From DAOTTW01 sp034437615 (GTDB lineage: Bacteria; Chloroflexota; Anaerolineae; Aggregatilineales; Phototrophicaceae), in assembly GCA_034437615.1 (NCBI GenBank), contig DAOTTW010000072.1, positions 1 to 46,954 on the forward strand: a DNA stretch of 46,954 nt, in the 5' to 3' direction. Both the position numbers and the translations under genes were made by a program. Below, piece by piece: positions 32,490 to 41,662 of the stretch (within the stretch, counting starts at the first letter, position 1; the number at the start of each line of letters is the position of its first letter). The notes beneath the pieces are model-generated. The model made no database searches, was not told where the DNA came from, and saw only the letters and a program-made list of their open reading frames with translations.

Positions 32490-33626
32490 CTAACGTCCAT
32501 CAACCGGGGTATAACTCAGGTCTTCTGGCCCGACGTAATTGGCCTTCGGGCGGATCAGGCGGCCCCCCATCTGGTCGATGATGTGCGCGGTCCAGCCCGC
32601 CACGCGGGACATCGCGAATAGCGGCGTGAAGTCACCTACTTCCAAGCCGATGGTGTAAAGCACAATGGCGCTGTAGTAATCTACATTGGGGTAGAGCTGG
32701 CGCTCGATGAAGTAATCATCCGCAGCCGCCAGATCAGCCAGGCCCACAGCGATGTCATACCACGTCGTGTTACCAGATGCCTGCGCCAGTGCGCCAGCGC
32801 GTTCCTTCAGCACAGCAGCACGCGGGTCCGGTGCTTTATAGACGCGGTGGCCGATGCCCATCACGCGGCGGCCCTTCTCTTTGACCTCGCTCTTGAACCA
32901 GTTCTCCACGTTATCCGGGCTGCCAATTTCCAGAAAGACCCTCATTGCTTCGGCGTTTGCGCCGCCGTGTGAGGGGCCTTTTAGCGTGCCGATGCCAGAG
33001 ACAACCGCACTATGCATATCGGAGCCAGTCGCGGTTGTTACGCGGGTGCCGAATGTGCTGGCGTTCATACCGTGCTCAGCCAACAGCACCAGATAGGCGT
33101 TAATCGCATCCGATGCGGTGGGGTCCGGTTCTTCGCCCTTCAGCATATAGACGAAGTTCTGTGCGAAGTTGTACTCAATCTTGGGGCTGATGGGTTCTGC
33201 ACCGGAGCGGATGCGGTCCCAGGCGGCGACAATCGCGCCCATCTGTGCCGTCAGGCGAATGGCCTTACGTTGCGCAATATCTTTATCTACCAGGTTTTCG
33301 GCGTCCGGGTCGAAGTGCGCCAGTGCGGATACCATCGTGCGCAAAACGGCCATCGGGTCGGCTTTGCGTGGTAGCAGGCGCATCATATCGAGCACCTGAT
33401 AGGGCAGCGCTGCGCCTTCTGCGAACAGCCGATCCAGTTCGACCAGTTCTTCTTTATTGGGCAGGCGCGTATTCCACAGCAAGAAGGCCACTTCTTCAAA
33501 GAGCGCGTTCGCGGCCAGGTCTTCGATGCTGTAGCCAGCATAGATCAACTTGCCGTTTTCGCCATCCACGCGGCTGGTTTTAATATCAGATACAACAATG
33601 CCTTCAAGACCACCTTTATTTGCCAT
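32490..33626 (-). CDS. gltA: Citrate synthase
   Basis: The 378-residue protein is the short, Gram-positive/archaeal type of citrate synthase. Active-site residues are present: His220 in GPSHGGAN, His260 in GIGHRVYKAPDPRA, and Asp316 in PNVDYYSA. EHGMNASTFGTR (His185) is also conserved. It condenses acetyl-CoA and oxaloacetate as the first TCA-cycle step. A 2-methylcitrate synthase has the same motifs, so that activity is possible, but no methylcitrate genes are near. AAGGAG sits 9 bases before the ATG. A good promoter lies at 33758-33786, giving a leader of about 125 bases. The GT39 gene follows downstream. Confidence 0.95.
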   Translation of the reverse strand: MANKGGLEGIVVSDIKTSRVDGENGKLIYAGYSIEDLAANALFEEVAFLLWNTRLPNKEELVELDRLFAEGAALPYQVLDMMRLLPRKADPMAVLRTMVSALAHFDPDAENLVDKDIAQRKAIRLTAQMGAIVAAWDRIRSGAEPISPKIEYNFAQNFVYMLKGEEPDPTASDAINAYLVLLAEHGMNASTFGTRVTTATGSDMHSAVVSGIGTLKGPSHGGANAEAMRVFLEIGSPDNVENWFKSEVKEKGRRVMGIGHRVYKAPDPRAAVLKERAGALAQASGNTTWYDIAVGLADLAAADDYFIERQLYPNVDYYSAIVLYTIGLEVGDFTPLFAMSRVAGWTAHIIDQMGGRLIRPKANYVGPEDLSYTPVDGR

Positions 33627-33757
33627 AGGTTTACTTCTCCTTGTTTGATTATATTTATGTCGATGGGTTAAGTAATTATTTCAAGAATCGCTTGTCGTTG
33701 TACGCTGCAAACAATCCATACAACATTCGTGAAAAACTGCGCTAATCTAGCTCTCAC

Positions 33758-33786
33758 AGTATAACATTCAAGCGTGCAAGGTTCAA
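33758..33786 (-). promoter_or_regulatory. Promoter for citrate synthase
   Basis: On the minus strand TTGAAC (33786-33781), a 17-base spacer and TATACT (33763-33758) match the sigma70 consensus well. The -35 box overlaps the stop end of the upstream glycosyltransferase gene. Confidence 0.65.
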
Positions 33787-34937
33787 CGTGTGCGTTGATT
33801 ATCTGGCGAATGTTGATCTAATAACTGTCGATACACAGCCAACGTCTGATCTAGCACAGAAGCCAGCGAAAACTGTGCTGCGGCGAATTGGCGACCTGCT
33901 GCCCCCATACGCTGACGCTCTGCCGGGTTTTCAATCAAGCGCCGTAGGGCGGCAGCCAACGCTGCTAGATCATCGGGTGGAACTAAAAGGCCATTGCGCT
34001 CATGCTGCGTGATTTCACGGCAACCGGCCACATCCGTAGCGACAAGGGCACGCCCACTGGCGGCGGCTTCGATCAGCACTTTTGGCACGCCTTCGCCATA
34101 GCTAGATGGCAAGCAGACCACATGCGACCTCGCGAAAACCTGCGGCATGTCGTCGCGCTTGCCCCACCATTCAATCGCGCCTGCGTCGGCCTGCGCCTGC
34201 AACCACTCAGCAGGGACGGTGCCGGGGGCGTTTGCGTCCACGAAGCCGACGACCACAAAACGCGCTACCCCCTGCAACATACGGGCCGCTTCGACAAACT
34301 CACGGATGCCCTTCTGCCACAGCAAGCGCCCCGCATACAAAACAATCGGCAAGCCAGCAGGTTCAGGTTGTGGCGTGAACGCCTGCATATCGACACCGCT
34401 ACCGCGTATCAAAACCGTGCGCTCCGCTGGAATGAGCCGCTTCTGGATGAATATTTGCTGGTCGTCGGGGTTTTGCAGGATCATGCGTGTGTTTTGGCCA
34501 CCCAGCGCCAAGCGAAAGGCCGGATAAGCGATGCGCTGGATCAGGCGATATTTGGCGCTATCGCCCACAAAGACCATGCCAAGCCCACTGACAGCGCTCA
34601 CCACCGCAGGCACCCGCGTCAGACGAGCCGCAATGCCGCCATAGAGCACGGGCTTAATCGCCACATGATGAATCAAATCCGGCTTGAGCTTGCGATACAG
34701 GCTGATCGTGGCTTGCAGCGTGCGCAATTCGCCTGTGATGCTAGTGCCGTATTGCGCCAGAGGCAGCGGGTGATAGGGTAAGCCTGTCGCGATGATTTTC
34801 TCTACATAGGGCCGATCTTCATCGGATGTGGTGACATGCACATCATAGCCTGCTTCCTGTGTGGCCAACGCCAGCGGCAGGCGGTGGGTATAGAAAAAGC
34901 GCGGGATGTTGACGTTATATAGGATGCGCCGCGACAT
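33783..34937 (-). CDS. GT4-family glycosyltransferase
   Basis: The 384-residue protein has the two-Rossmann GT-B fold. The N-terminal domain begins RRILYNVNIPRFFYTHRLPL, with PDLIHHVAIKPVLYGGIAAR near 105. The C-terminal domain has LYAGRLLWQKGIREFVEAAR and the nucleotide-sugar motif SYGEGVPKVLIEAAASGRAL (two Glu separated by seven residues), typical of GT4. It resembles enzymes that add GalNAc or similar sugars to undecaprenyl-linked repeats, but donor and acceptor are not predictable. It is the last gene of a cassette: one base separates it from the previous glycosyltransferase. A cytosolic or membrane-associated place is expected. Confidence 0.9.
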   Translation of the reverse strand: MSRRILYNVNIPRFFYTHRLPLALATQEAGYDVHVTTSDEDRPYVEKIIATGLPYHPLPLAQYGTSITGELRTLQATISLYRKLKPDLIHHVAIKPVLYGGIAARLTRVPAVVSAVSGLGMVFVGDSAKYRLIQRIAYPAFRLALGGQNTRMILQNPDDQQIFIQKRLIPAERTVLIRGSGVDMQAFTPQPEPAGLPIVLYAGRLLWQKGIREFVEAARMLQGVARFVVVGFVDANAPGTVPAEWLQAQADAGAIEWWGKRDDMPQVFARSHVVCLPSSYGEGVPKVLIEAAASGRALVATDVAGCREITQHERNGLLVPPDDLAALAAALRRLIENPAERQRMGAAGRQFAAAQFSLASVLDQTLAVYRQLLDQHSPDNQRTR

Positions 34938-34938
34938 G

Positions 34939-36102
34939 CTACAGCGCCTTACGGGCTAGCAAGCCACTATACAGGCTGTCCAAATCTTGCACGAGGCGCT
35001 GAATGCTATAACGCTCTAGCATGGCCTGACGTGCTGCTGTGGTATCGGGCGGCTGCTTGAGCGTCTCTACGATGCTATGGGCCAATGCCTCGGCATCCCC
35101 GACGCCCACCAGCTTACCGAAGCGCCCACGATCCAGCAAATCCGGCACGCCACCCACAGCAGTCGCCACCACCGGACAACCCGAGACCAGCGCTTCGATG
35201 ATGGGTACGGGTGTGCCTTCGTTCAGGCTGGTAAGCGCCATCACATCGAGGTCGCTGTAAAGCGGTGCCATCTGCTGCTGCCAGCCGGTAAAGATCACGG
35301 CGTCGCTAATGCCGAGCGTACTGGCATAGGCTTCGAGTGGCTCACGCTGCGACCCATCCCCCACGATAGCGAACACGGCGTCTGGCAGCGCTCGCTTGAT
35401 GTGTGCGGCGGCTTGCAAAAACAGCACGTGGTTTTTCACAGGCAGCAAGCGGCCCACATTCCCAATCAGCGGCGTGTCGGCTGCAATGCCCCACGCAGCG
35501 CGAAAATCCCCTTTGTGGCGCGGCTGCTGCGCTAAATTATCCAGGTCATAGCCCAGGGGTAGCACCGTGATGCGCCGACGCTGCGCCACATGGTACGTGT
35601 CGCTGAGTTCTCTGCGTAGCCCTTCCGATAGCGTGATGATGCTATCCGATAGGCGCGTACCGAAGCGCTCCACCAGCGTAAAGGCCAGCGTATCGAAGCG
35701 GCTGTAATAGCCAAAAAACGGGTGTGTATGAAAGGTCTGCACCACGACAGGCACACCCGATAGCCGCGCTGCAATCCGGCCCGGAAAACCCGCTGAGGTG
35801 GAATGCGTGTGCACGATGTCGGGCTGATAGTCGTGGATCATGGGCCGTAGGCGCTGGATCGCACGGGACATCTTCAGGGGGCTGCTGATGCCCACGAGTT
35901 CGGGCAGTAGCGTCGGCTCGATGCCGTAGCGCTGCGCCACATTAAGCAGGCTGTCGGCCTCGCTGAACGGTTCCCCAGCCACAAGCCACGTCTCATAGCC
36001 TGCTTTGCGCATGTGCGCCGCCAGCAGGATAGCATGTAGCGCCACGCCGCTGACGTTAAGCTGTGTGATGATACGCAGAATGCGCCGGGGTCGCTGGCTC
36101 AT
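34939..36102 (-). CDS. GT4-family glycosyltransferase
   Basis: From the ATG at 36102 the protein is 387 residues. It starts MSQRPRRILRIITQLNVSG, with the GxGGxxxH-like N-terminal loop in a degenerate form (VSGVALHAILLAAHM). DIVHTHSTSAGFPGRIAARL, IGNVGRLLPVKNHVLFLQAA and NEGTPVPIIEALVSGCPVVA (Glu residues spaced by seven) define GT4. An upstream ATG 87 bases away reads into asnB and is rejected. The ATG overlaps the asnB stop as ATGA, so translation is coupled. It likely adds a sugar to an extracellular polysaccharide precursor. The sugar is unknown. Confidence 0.9.
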   Translation of the reverse strand: MSQRPRRILRIITQLNVSGVALHAILLAAHMRKAGYETWLVAGEPFSEADSLLNVAQRYGIEPTLLPELVGISSPLKMSRAIQRLRPMIHDYQPDIVHTHSTSAGFPGRIAARLSGVPVVVQTFHTHPFFGYYSRFDTLAFTLVERFGTRLSDSIITLSEGLRRELSDTYHVAQRRRITVLPLGYDLDNLAQQPRHKGDFRAAWGIAADTPLIGNVGRLLPVKNHVLFLQAAAHIKRALPDAVFAIVGDGSQREPLEAYASTLGISDAVIFTGWQQQMAPLYSDLDVMALTSLNEGTPVPIIEALVSGCPVVATAVGGVPDLLDRGRFGKLVGVGDAEALAHSIVETLKQPPDTTAARQAMLERYSIQRLVQDLDSLYSGLLARKAL

Positions 36103-38006
36103 GCCGATACGCCTTGTGCGGGTGAGGTGGCGGGCTGAAAAGCGTCGATAAATTGCCCATACCAGCTTTCCAGCGTGAGCAGCGTCCACAGCCGAAAACC
36201 ATGATCGCGCTGACCGTTGCTATGCTCGTCCATCAACGTTTGCAGCGCAGCCGCACGGAACAACCCGCGACCATCCAAGTTATGCAGCATCTCACGCACG
36301 AGCGACATATCCTGCCGCAACCACTGGCCTAGCGGCACGCCAAAGCCGTGCTTGCGCCTGTGGATGATCTCAGGCGGCAGATAGCCCTCTGCGGCGCGTT
36401 TGAGGATGTACTTGGTGCTGCTGCCGCGCAGCTTGTGCTGCAAGGCGATGCCTGCTGCCCATTCGACCAACTCATGATCGAGAAAAGGCGCACGCGCTTC
36501 TAGTGATGCGGCCATGCTGCAACGGTCCGCTTTAATCAGCAAATCGTCGGGCAGATACGTCTGCATGTTGGCGTCCAGGATGCGTTCGACGCTGACACCC
36601 TGCCCAAAATACGCCTGCTGAAAGTGTTGGCCTGCTCTATCGCCTTCTTGCCCGGTCAGATGCCGGATTTGCTCTGCATCAAACAGGCGCACCAGATCAA
36701 AATAGGCCAATTCAAGCGGCTGTGACGCTGCGCGGGCAAAACGCCCTGCACGCTTCAGCTTATCCGCGTAGCCTGTGCCCTCCGGCAGCCAATTTATCAG
36801 CCCTACAGCCATGCGCCACAACGGACGCGGCACACCCTGCAAACGCCCGAACAGCTTAGCCGCATAAAAGCGCTCATAGCCCGCGAAAAGCTCGTCGCCA
36901 CCGTCACCCGTCAGCGCCACCGTTACATGCTGCCGCGTCATCTGGCTGACGAGATACGTAGGTATCGCGCTGCTATCCGCGAATGGCTGATCGTGATGCC
37001 ATACCAGCCTGGGCAGTAGGTCCAGCGCATCGGCTTCGACCATGAACGCCGTGTGATCCGTGCCGAGATAACCGGCCACTTGTTGCGCGTAGGGCGTCTC
37101 ATCGAAGCTCTGCGAATCTGCGAAGCCGATGCTGAAGGTCTTGACGGTCTGGTTGCTGTGGCGCTGCATCAGCGCGACGATCAGGCTGCTATCCAGCCCG
37201 CCGCTTAAGAACGCGCCCAACGGCACATCGGCAATCATGCGCAGGCGCGTGGCTTCTGTGAGCTTGTCGCGCAACGTTTGGATGAGTTCGGGTGGTGTGT
37301 CGGGGGTGTCGTCTGCGGGTTGGTGGCCTGGCATCCGCCAGTAGGGGCGCTGGCCGCGCTCGCCAGGATATAACAGCACGTGGCCCGGTGACAGCATCTC
37401 AATTGACTGAAAGGCTGTATTTGGCGCAGGCATGTAGCCATAGCCCAGGTACAGCGCCAGCGCTGCCGGGTCGTCATCGAATATCGCACGTCGCGCTACA
37501 TCGGGATGCGCTAGTATCGCCTTGATCTCGCTGGCGAACACCAGCTTTTCAGCATCCTCGTAATAATATAGCGGCTTCTGGCCCATACGATCCCGCGCCA
37601 GCAACAAGCGGCGCTGGCGCTTATCCCACAGCGCAAACGCGAATTGGCCGCGTAGATAACTGGGCAGGTCGTCGCCGTAGGCATCGTACAGGTGCGGGAT
37701 GACTTCGCCGTCACCATCGGTGCGAAAGCTGTGACCGTGTTGGCGCAGGTCGTCACGCAATGCACGGTAGTTATAGATTTCGCCGTTAAAGACCACGCCC
37801 ACGCTTGCATCGGCGTTGTACAGGGGTTGGTCGCTGCCTGCCACATCGAGGATGCTCAGGCGGCGCATGGCCAGCCCAACACCCGCAGCATAGAAATAGC
37901 CCACACCATCCGGTCCGCGATGCGTCAGCGTGGCATTCATACGCTCTAATATCGCCGATTCTACGGGGCGGCCATCCCGATAAACGACGCCGCAGATGCC
38001 GCACAT
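36099..38006 (-). CDS. asnB: Asparagine-synthase-family glutamine amidotransferase
   Basis: The 635-residue protein has Cys2 of the class II glutaminase (MCGICGVVYRDG), NATLTHRGPDGVG, and VVFNGEIYNYRALRDDL. The synthetase domain has the ATP loop LSGGLDSSLIVALM and TGDGGDELFAGYERF. Both catalytic halves look intact, so ammonia from glutamine could be passed to an ATP-activated carboxylate. In a cassette with two glycosyltransferases the substrate may be a sugar acid or lipid-linked glycan rather than aspartate; such AsnB-like enzymes are common in exopolysaccharide loci. It lies 3 bases after the 2TM gene and overlaps the next glycosyltransferase gene. Confidence 0.92.
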   Translation of the reverse strand: MCGICGVVYRDGRPVESAILERMNATLTHRGPDGVGYFYAAGVGLAMRRLSILDVAGSDQPLYNADASVGVVFNGEIYNYRALRDDLRQHGHSFRTDGDGEVIPHLYDAYGDDLPSYLRGQFAFALWDKRQRRLLLARDRMGQKPLYYYEDAEKLVFASEIKAILAHPDVARRAIFDDDPAALALYLGYGYMPAPNTAFQSIEMLSPGHVLLYPGERGQRPYWRMPGHQPADDTPDTPPELIQTLRDKLTEATRLRMIADVPLGAFLSGGLDSSLIVALMQRHSNQTVKTFSIGFADSQSFDETPYAQQVAGYLGTDHTAFMVEADALDLLPRLVWHHDQPFADSSAIPTYLVSQMTRQHVTVALTGDGGDELFAGYERFYAAKLFGRLQGVPRPLWRMAVGLINWLPEGTGYADKLKRAGRFARAASQPLELAYFDLVRLFDAEQIRHLTGQEGDRAGQHFQQAYFGQGVSVERILDANMQTYLPDDLLIKADRCSMAASLEARAPFLDHELVEWAAGIALQHKLRGSSTKYILKRAAEGYLPPEIIHRRKHGFGVPLGQWLRQDMSLVREMLHNLDGRGLFRAAALQTLMDEHSNGQRDHGFRLWTLLTLESWYGQFIDAFQPATSPAQGVSA

Positions 38007-38009
38007 GGG

Positions 38010-38471
38010 CTAGGATGCCTGTGGGCTGACGCCGACGCCCTGCATGGCGCTGACGACGTTATCGGCTGCGTTTTGCAGCAGGTCGCGCTTCATGTCGATG
38101 ATTTCGGGCTGCATCTCATGGCTAGCGTCGGCACGCTTCAGCAATAGCTCTAATTCGCGGCGTTCTTTGTTATAGCGCGACCACAGCACGAATAGCGATG
38201 TGCCACGCAAGCGCTTTTCTGCCCAACGCCAGCCATACACCAGGATGACGATATTGGCGGCCAGCCCCAGCAATGAAAGCGTGGATTCTGGCAAGGCCCG
38301 TGAGCCGAAAACACCCAGGAGCGTCGTCACGGCTAACATGCCGACGATGGGCACCAGATACGTCAGCAGCAGACGGTTGCCCAATGCCGGGGTGTAGACG
38401 CGCAAGCGTTCACGCTGCTGCTGCATGAATTCACGCGCTTCGGCGCTTTTGTGTTGGATTTCGTCAGTCAT
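38010..38471 (-). CDS. Two-helix membrane protein of unknown function
   Basis: The 153-residue protein has a charged N-terminus (about 1-25), two membrane helices (about 34-57 and 62-82), then a basic, coiled-coil-like C-terminal region with RYNKERRELELLLKRADASH and DMKRDLLQNAADNVVSAMQG. No family is recognised. It is the first gene of the glycan cassette and is separated from asnB by 3 bases, which suggests a membrane-associated helper or regulator of the pathway. GAGG lies 5 bases before the ATG. Confidence 0.7.
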   Translation of the reverse strand: MTDEIQHKSAEAREFMQQQRERLRVYTPALGNRLLLTYLVPIVGMLAVTTLLGVFGSRALPESTLSLLGLAANIVILVYGWRWAEKRLRGTSLFVLWSRYNKERRELELLLKRADASHEMQPEIIDMKRDLLQNAADNVVSAMQGVGVSPQAS

Positions 38472-38549
38472 CGCGTCCTCGCCTTGCAGTTAATCTCAAT
38501 CAAACCTCTTGGGTCTTTCAAACCTCATCGACGCCTGTTTAAGACTTGC

Positions 38550-38579
38550 ATTGTAGGGCGTGTGCTATGGCAGGCACAA
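38550..38579 (-). promoter_or_regulatory. Candidate promoter for the glycan cassette
   Basis: On the minus strand TTGTGC (38579-38574), an 18-base spacer and TACAAT (38555-38550) lie about 80 bases ahead of the 2TM start. With the rightward site at 38603 it forms a divergent pair. Confidence 0.5.
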
Positions 38580-38602
38580 GGGGCAGAGGCAACAGGCAAC
38601 AG

Positions 38603-38630
38603 TTGCAAAACACCCTGAAACGCGCATAAT
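38603..38630 (+). promoter_or_regulatory. Candidate promoter for the SGNH hydrolase gene
   Basis: TTGCAA (38603-38608), a 16-base spacer and CATAAT (38625-38630) lie about 50 bases ahead of ATG 38681. Confidence 0.45.
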
Positions 38631-38680
38631 GGCGCTTCGCGAATTGCCCTGATGATGTACACGCATTGGAATGTGGTTTC

Positions 38681-39694
38681 ATGCTGGAACTGTCGTTGCT
38701 CGGCTTGATCGTGATCCTACTGCTGATTGGCGCGGCCTTACTAGGCTTGGCGCTACAGCCGCGCTATGGCAAGCTGCGGCAGGTGGCAGGTGGGTTGCTA
38801 GTCTCATATATCACAGTGCTGCTGCTGCTTGGGCTGGGCGAAGCCTATTTTCGCTATCTGCACGCGGATTCCGGCTGGGGCTTCACGCTGGCGCATCAGA
38901 ACTGGCAGGAGCGCTACTGGCAGACGAATTCACGCGGCTTCCGGGATCGCGAATGGCAGGCAGATGATTACGCCGATAAAACGACGCTGGTGGTGCTCGG
39001 TGATTCGTTTGCGTCGGGTTGGGGCGTGGATGACCCCGACAACCGCTTCCCTGATGTGTTGGCCGCTCAGCTAGGCGACGACTACGCTGTGATTAACCTC
39101 GCCAAGCCGGGCACCTCCACGCGGGCACAACTGCGCATCCTACGAGAAAACCCACCGCAACAGCCCGATATTGTGCTGCTGCAATACTTCCTGAATGACA
39201 TCGAAGACGCCTCGGCGGGGGTGTCGCGCTTCTGGGAGGCGGCCTTCCCACCGCAGCCGCCGCGCCTCGTGCAAGCATCCTATCTGGCAAATGCGATTCA
39301 CTGGGCGCTGTATCCGTTGCAGGCGCAGGTCAACACGACCTTTGAGGGCACGTACTGGCAGTGGCAATACGAGACGTATGATTTAGGCCACATCTGGCAA
39401 TTGCACCGTGCTGAAATCGAAGCGCTGATAGACGAGGTTGAGCGACTCGGCGCGGAACTCTACGTCGTGATTTTCCCCAATATGGAGGACCCGGTTGGCA
39501 GCATCCCCTACGTGGACCGCGTGAAGTTCGTGTTTGAGGAGCGCGGCTATGGCGACAACGTGCTGACGCTGTTTGATGAGGTCGCGCAGTGGCCACAAGC
39601 TGAGGTCGTGGCTTCGCCGCGTGATGCCCACCCCAGCGCAGCCTTTCATCGTCGTGTGGGTGAGATGTTGTATGAGCGCTTCTTCAGTGGCTAA
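38681..39694 (+). CDS. Membrane-anchored SGNH/GDSL hydrolase-like protein
   Basis: From ATG 38681 the protein is 337 residues, with two N-terminal membrane helices (about 3-25 and 33-55) and an SGNH domain outside or facing the membrane. The catalytic blocks are VVLGDSFASGWG (Ser109), the Gly block LAKPGTST, the Asn block LLQYFLNDIED, and DAHPSAAFH (Asp315, His317). Such enzymes hydrolyse or transfer acyl, often acetyl, groups on sugars of extracellular polymers. It is divergent from the glycan cassette, so modification of that glycan is a reasonable inference. A TTG 15 bases upstream is not preferred. The MutS-like gene starts 48 bases after it. Confidence 0.85.
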   Translation: MLELSLLGLIVILLLIGAALLGLALQPRYGKLRQVAGGLLVSYITVLLLLGLGEAYFRYLHADSGWGFTLAHQNWQERYWQTNSRGFRDREWQADDYADKTTLVVLGDSFASGWGVDDPDNRFPDVLAAQLGDDYAVINLAKPGTSTRAQLRILRENPPQQPDIVLLQYFLNDIEDASAGVSRFWEAAFPPQPPRLVQASYLANAIHWALYPLQAQVNTTFEGTYWQWQYETYDLGHIWQLHRAEIEALIDEVERLGAELYVVIFPNMEDPVGSIPYVDRVKFVFEERGYGDNVLTLFDEVAQWPQAEVVASPRDAHPSAAFHRRVGEMLYERFFSG

Positions 39695-39742
39695 CGCAAC
39701 ATGCTATCATAGGTGCGTTTGTTGCAAAGGATTGCCGTTTTC

Positions 39743-41491
39743 ATGCCCGAATTTACACCTGATGGTTTGTCTTTATTATGGCCGCATGGCGCAGCATCAG
39801 CGCCCCAAAACACCCCCACCCGCACATTTTTAATCGAAGACCTGAACTTAGAGCGTCTTGTACGCGCCCTGTGCCTGGATTTTTCTTATCGCGATACGGT
39901 GCGGGAGGTGCTGCTGCACCTGAGCACAGACCCCGCCGTGATCCACTACCGTCAAGCCATCATCGCGGATTTGCTGCGCTCGCCCGAACTCGTGCAGCAA
40001 CTCGAAATCGTGCTGCAAGCCATCGTGGATTTAGAAAACTACTTGGCGACGCCGCAATGGACGAAAAACACGCTGCGTCAAGTGGCGTGGCGGCTTAGCG
40101 AACTCGAAAATTACACGGATACGCTGCTGCGCCTGCACGAAACGCTACAGGCCGGGGGCGATGCATTGCAGTCACAGGGTTTGCAGGCACTACGAGACAC
40201 CGTGCAGGCCATGACACAGGATGAGATGTTCGTGGCGCTGCGCCGAGAATTGCCGGACCTGTTGCCGAAAGTGCGCGCTGTGGGCAGCGTCACCATCGGC
40301 ATCAACCTGGATTCAGAAATGCGCCCACTGTCGGCTATTTTGCTCTCCGCGCACAGCGAGCCGTTCACATCGGAGTCGCTGATTGGCAAGCTGTTTCGTC
40401 GGCGCAAGCGTGACACCAGCAACGAAAATGGTGCAGGAGCCATGAGCGGGGGCGGGCCGCTGCACGATGCGCGTGAACTGGATACAGGCCGCAACGACCT
40501 GAAGGTTGAACTGGAGGACCGCAATAGCCCGTTTATGCCGCCGCTGTTCAAAGACCTGTCCAATCTGATGGACAACACCAGCAAGCCGATTGTGAAATTG
40601 CTACGGGATTACACGGGCATCACAACGCGCTTCATCATCGCGCTGAAGCCACAAATCGGCTTTTACCTGGGGGCGGTGCGCCTGATCCAGCGCTTGCAGC
40701 AGGCTGGCTTGCCAATGTGTGAGCCGCGGCTTGTGCCCATGCCAGAGCGTCGGGCGCATATCGACGGGCTGTATAACATCAATCTGGCGCTGCAATTGCT
40801 ACAACGGCAAGACGATCTATCCGCTGAAGTGGTCGGCAATGATTTTTATTGTGACGCGGGCGCTACAGGCCGTATTTTCATACTGACCGGGCCGAACCAG
40901 GGCGGCAAGACGACGTACACACAGGCTGTTGGGCTGGCGCAATTGCTGTGTCAGGCCGGGTTGCATGTACCAGCCCACAGCGCCGCAATTGCCCCGGTGG
41001 ATGGCATCTACACGCACTTCGCAACAGAAGAACGCCCGGAGCAAGAGGCGGGTCGGCTGGGCGAAGAAGCGCGCCGCCTACATACGATCTTTCAGCACGC
41101 CTCACGTCACAGCCTGATATTGCTCAACGAGACCTTTGCCAGCACCAGCGCCGCCGAAGGCCTGTTTCTGGCGCGGGATGTCGTGCGCGTGTTGCGGCGG
41201 CTGGGCGCACGGGCAATTTTCGCCACGCACCTGCATGAATTAGCCGCTGATGCCGCCACACTGAACGCAGAATCCACCACAGCCGATACAAGCCAAGTCG
41301 TCAGCCTTGTGTCACAGGTGCAGCTAAACGATCAGGAGCCAGAGAACAGCACACAGCCGATCAAGCGCACCTATAAAATCGTGCCCGGTCCACCCATGAG
41401 CAAGAGCTATGCGCTGGACCTGGCAGCACGCTACGGCATCAGCTATGAGCAACTCGTCAGCTTGTTAAAGGATCGGCAGCAAATCAACTGA
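39743..41491 (+). CDS. Short MutS-family ATPase lacking the mismatch-recognition domain
   Basis: The 582-residue protein (ATG 39743, AAAGGA 13 bases upstream; a GTG 30 bases earlier is less likely) has a helical core (about 30-350) and a MutS-type ATPase domain: Walker A TGPNQGGKTTYTQAVG (GPNQGGKT at 383-390), GRLGEEARRLHTIF near 438, Walker B region SLILLNETFASTS, and IFATHLHEL (His496). The Walker B Asp is Asn462 (LLNE), although Glu463 is kept. Domains I and II of MutS (mismatch reading) and the Smr domain of MutS2 are absent. It is therefore a separate MutS-related family, with DNA-structure or recombination roles being possible. It is not adjacent to mutL. Confidence 0.88.
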   Translation: MPEFTPDGLSLLWPHGAASAPQNTPTRTFLIEDLNLERLVRALCLDFSYRDTVREVLLHLSTDPAVIHYRQAIIADLLRSPELVQQLEIVLQAIVDLENYLATPQWTKNTLRQVAWRLSELENYTDTLLRLHETLQAGGDALQSQGLQALRDTVQAMTQDEMFVALRRELPDLLPKVRAVGSVTIGINLDSEMRPLSAILLSAHSEPFTSESLIGKLFRRRKRDTSNENGAGAMSGGGPLHDARELDTGRNDLKVELEDRNSPFMPPLFKDLSNLMDNTSKPIVKLLRDYTGITTRFIIALKPQIGFYLGAVRLIQRLQQAGLPMCEPRLVPMPERRAHIDGLYNINLALQLLQRQDDLSAEVVGNDFYCDAGATGRIFILTGPNQGGKTTYTQAVGLAQLLCQAGLHVPAHSAAIAPVDGIYTHFATEERPEQEAGRLGEEARRLHTIFQHASRHSLILLNETFASTSAAEGLFLARDVVRVLRRLGARAIFATHLHELAADAATLNAESTTADTSQVVSLVSQVQLNDQEPENSTQPIKRTYKIVPGPPMSKSYALDLAARYGISYEQLVSLLKDRQQIN

Positions 41492-41579
41492 GGCACTCGC
41501 GGCAGGTAATGAAGGCTGTTACAATCAGAAAAGCGCAGGCGATTAGCCAAATAAATCATAGAGATATGAAAACAGATGC

Positions 41580-41628
41580 GTAGGGGCGCAATGCATTACG
41601 CCCAGGGCTTAGCACGCTAAGCCCCTAC
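41580..41628 (+). repeat. 49-bp GTAGGGGC double-hairpin repeat, copy 3
   Basis: Outer arms are GTAGGGGC and GCCCCTAC. The first inner palindrome is GCG-CAATGCATTA-CGC and the second GGGCTTAGC-AC-GCTAAGCCC. It is 35 bases before ATG 41663, so it lies in or just before the leader of the DUF4177-like gene. Confidence 0.85.
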
Positions 41629-41662
41629 AATGATTCGGATTAGATCACAAGGGAAACACGCC

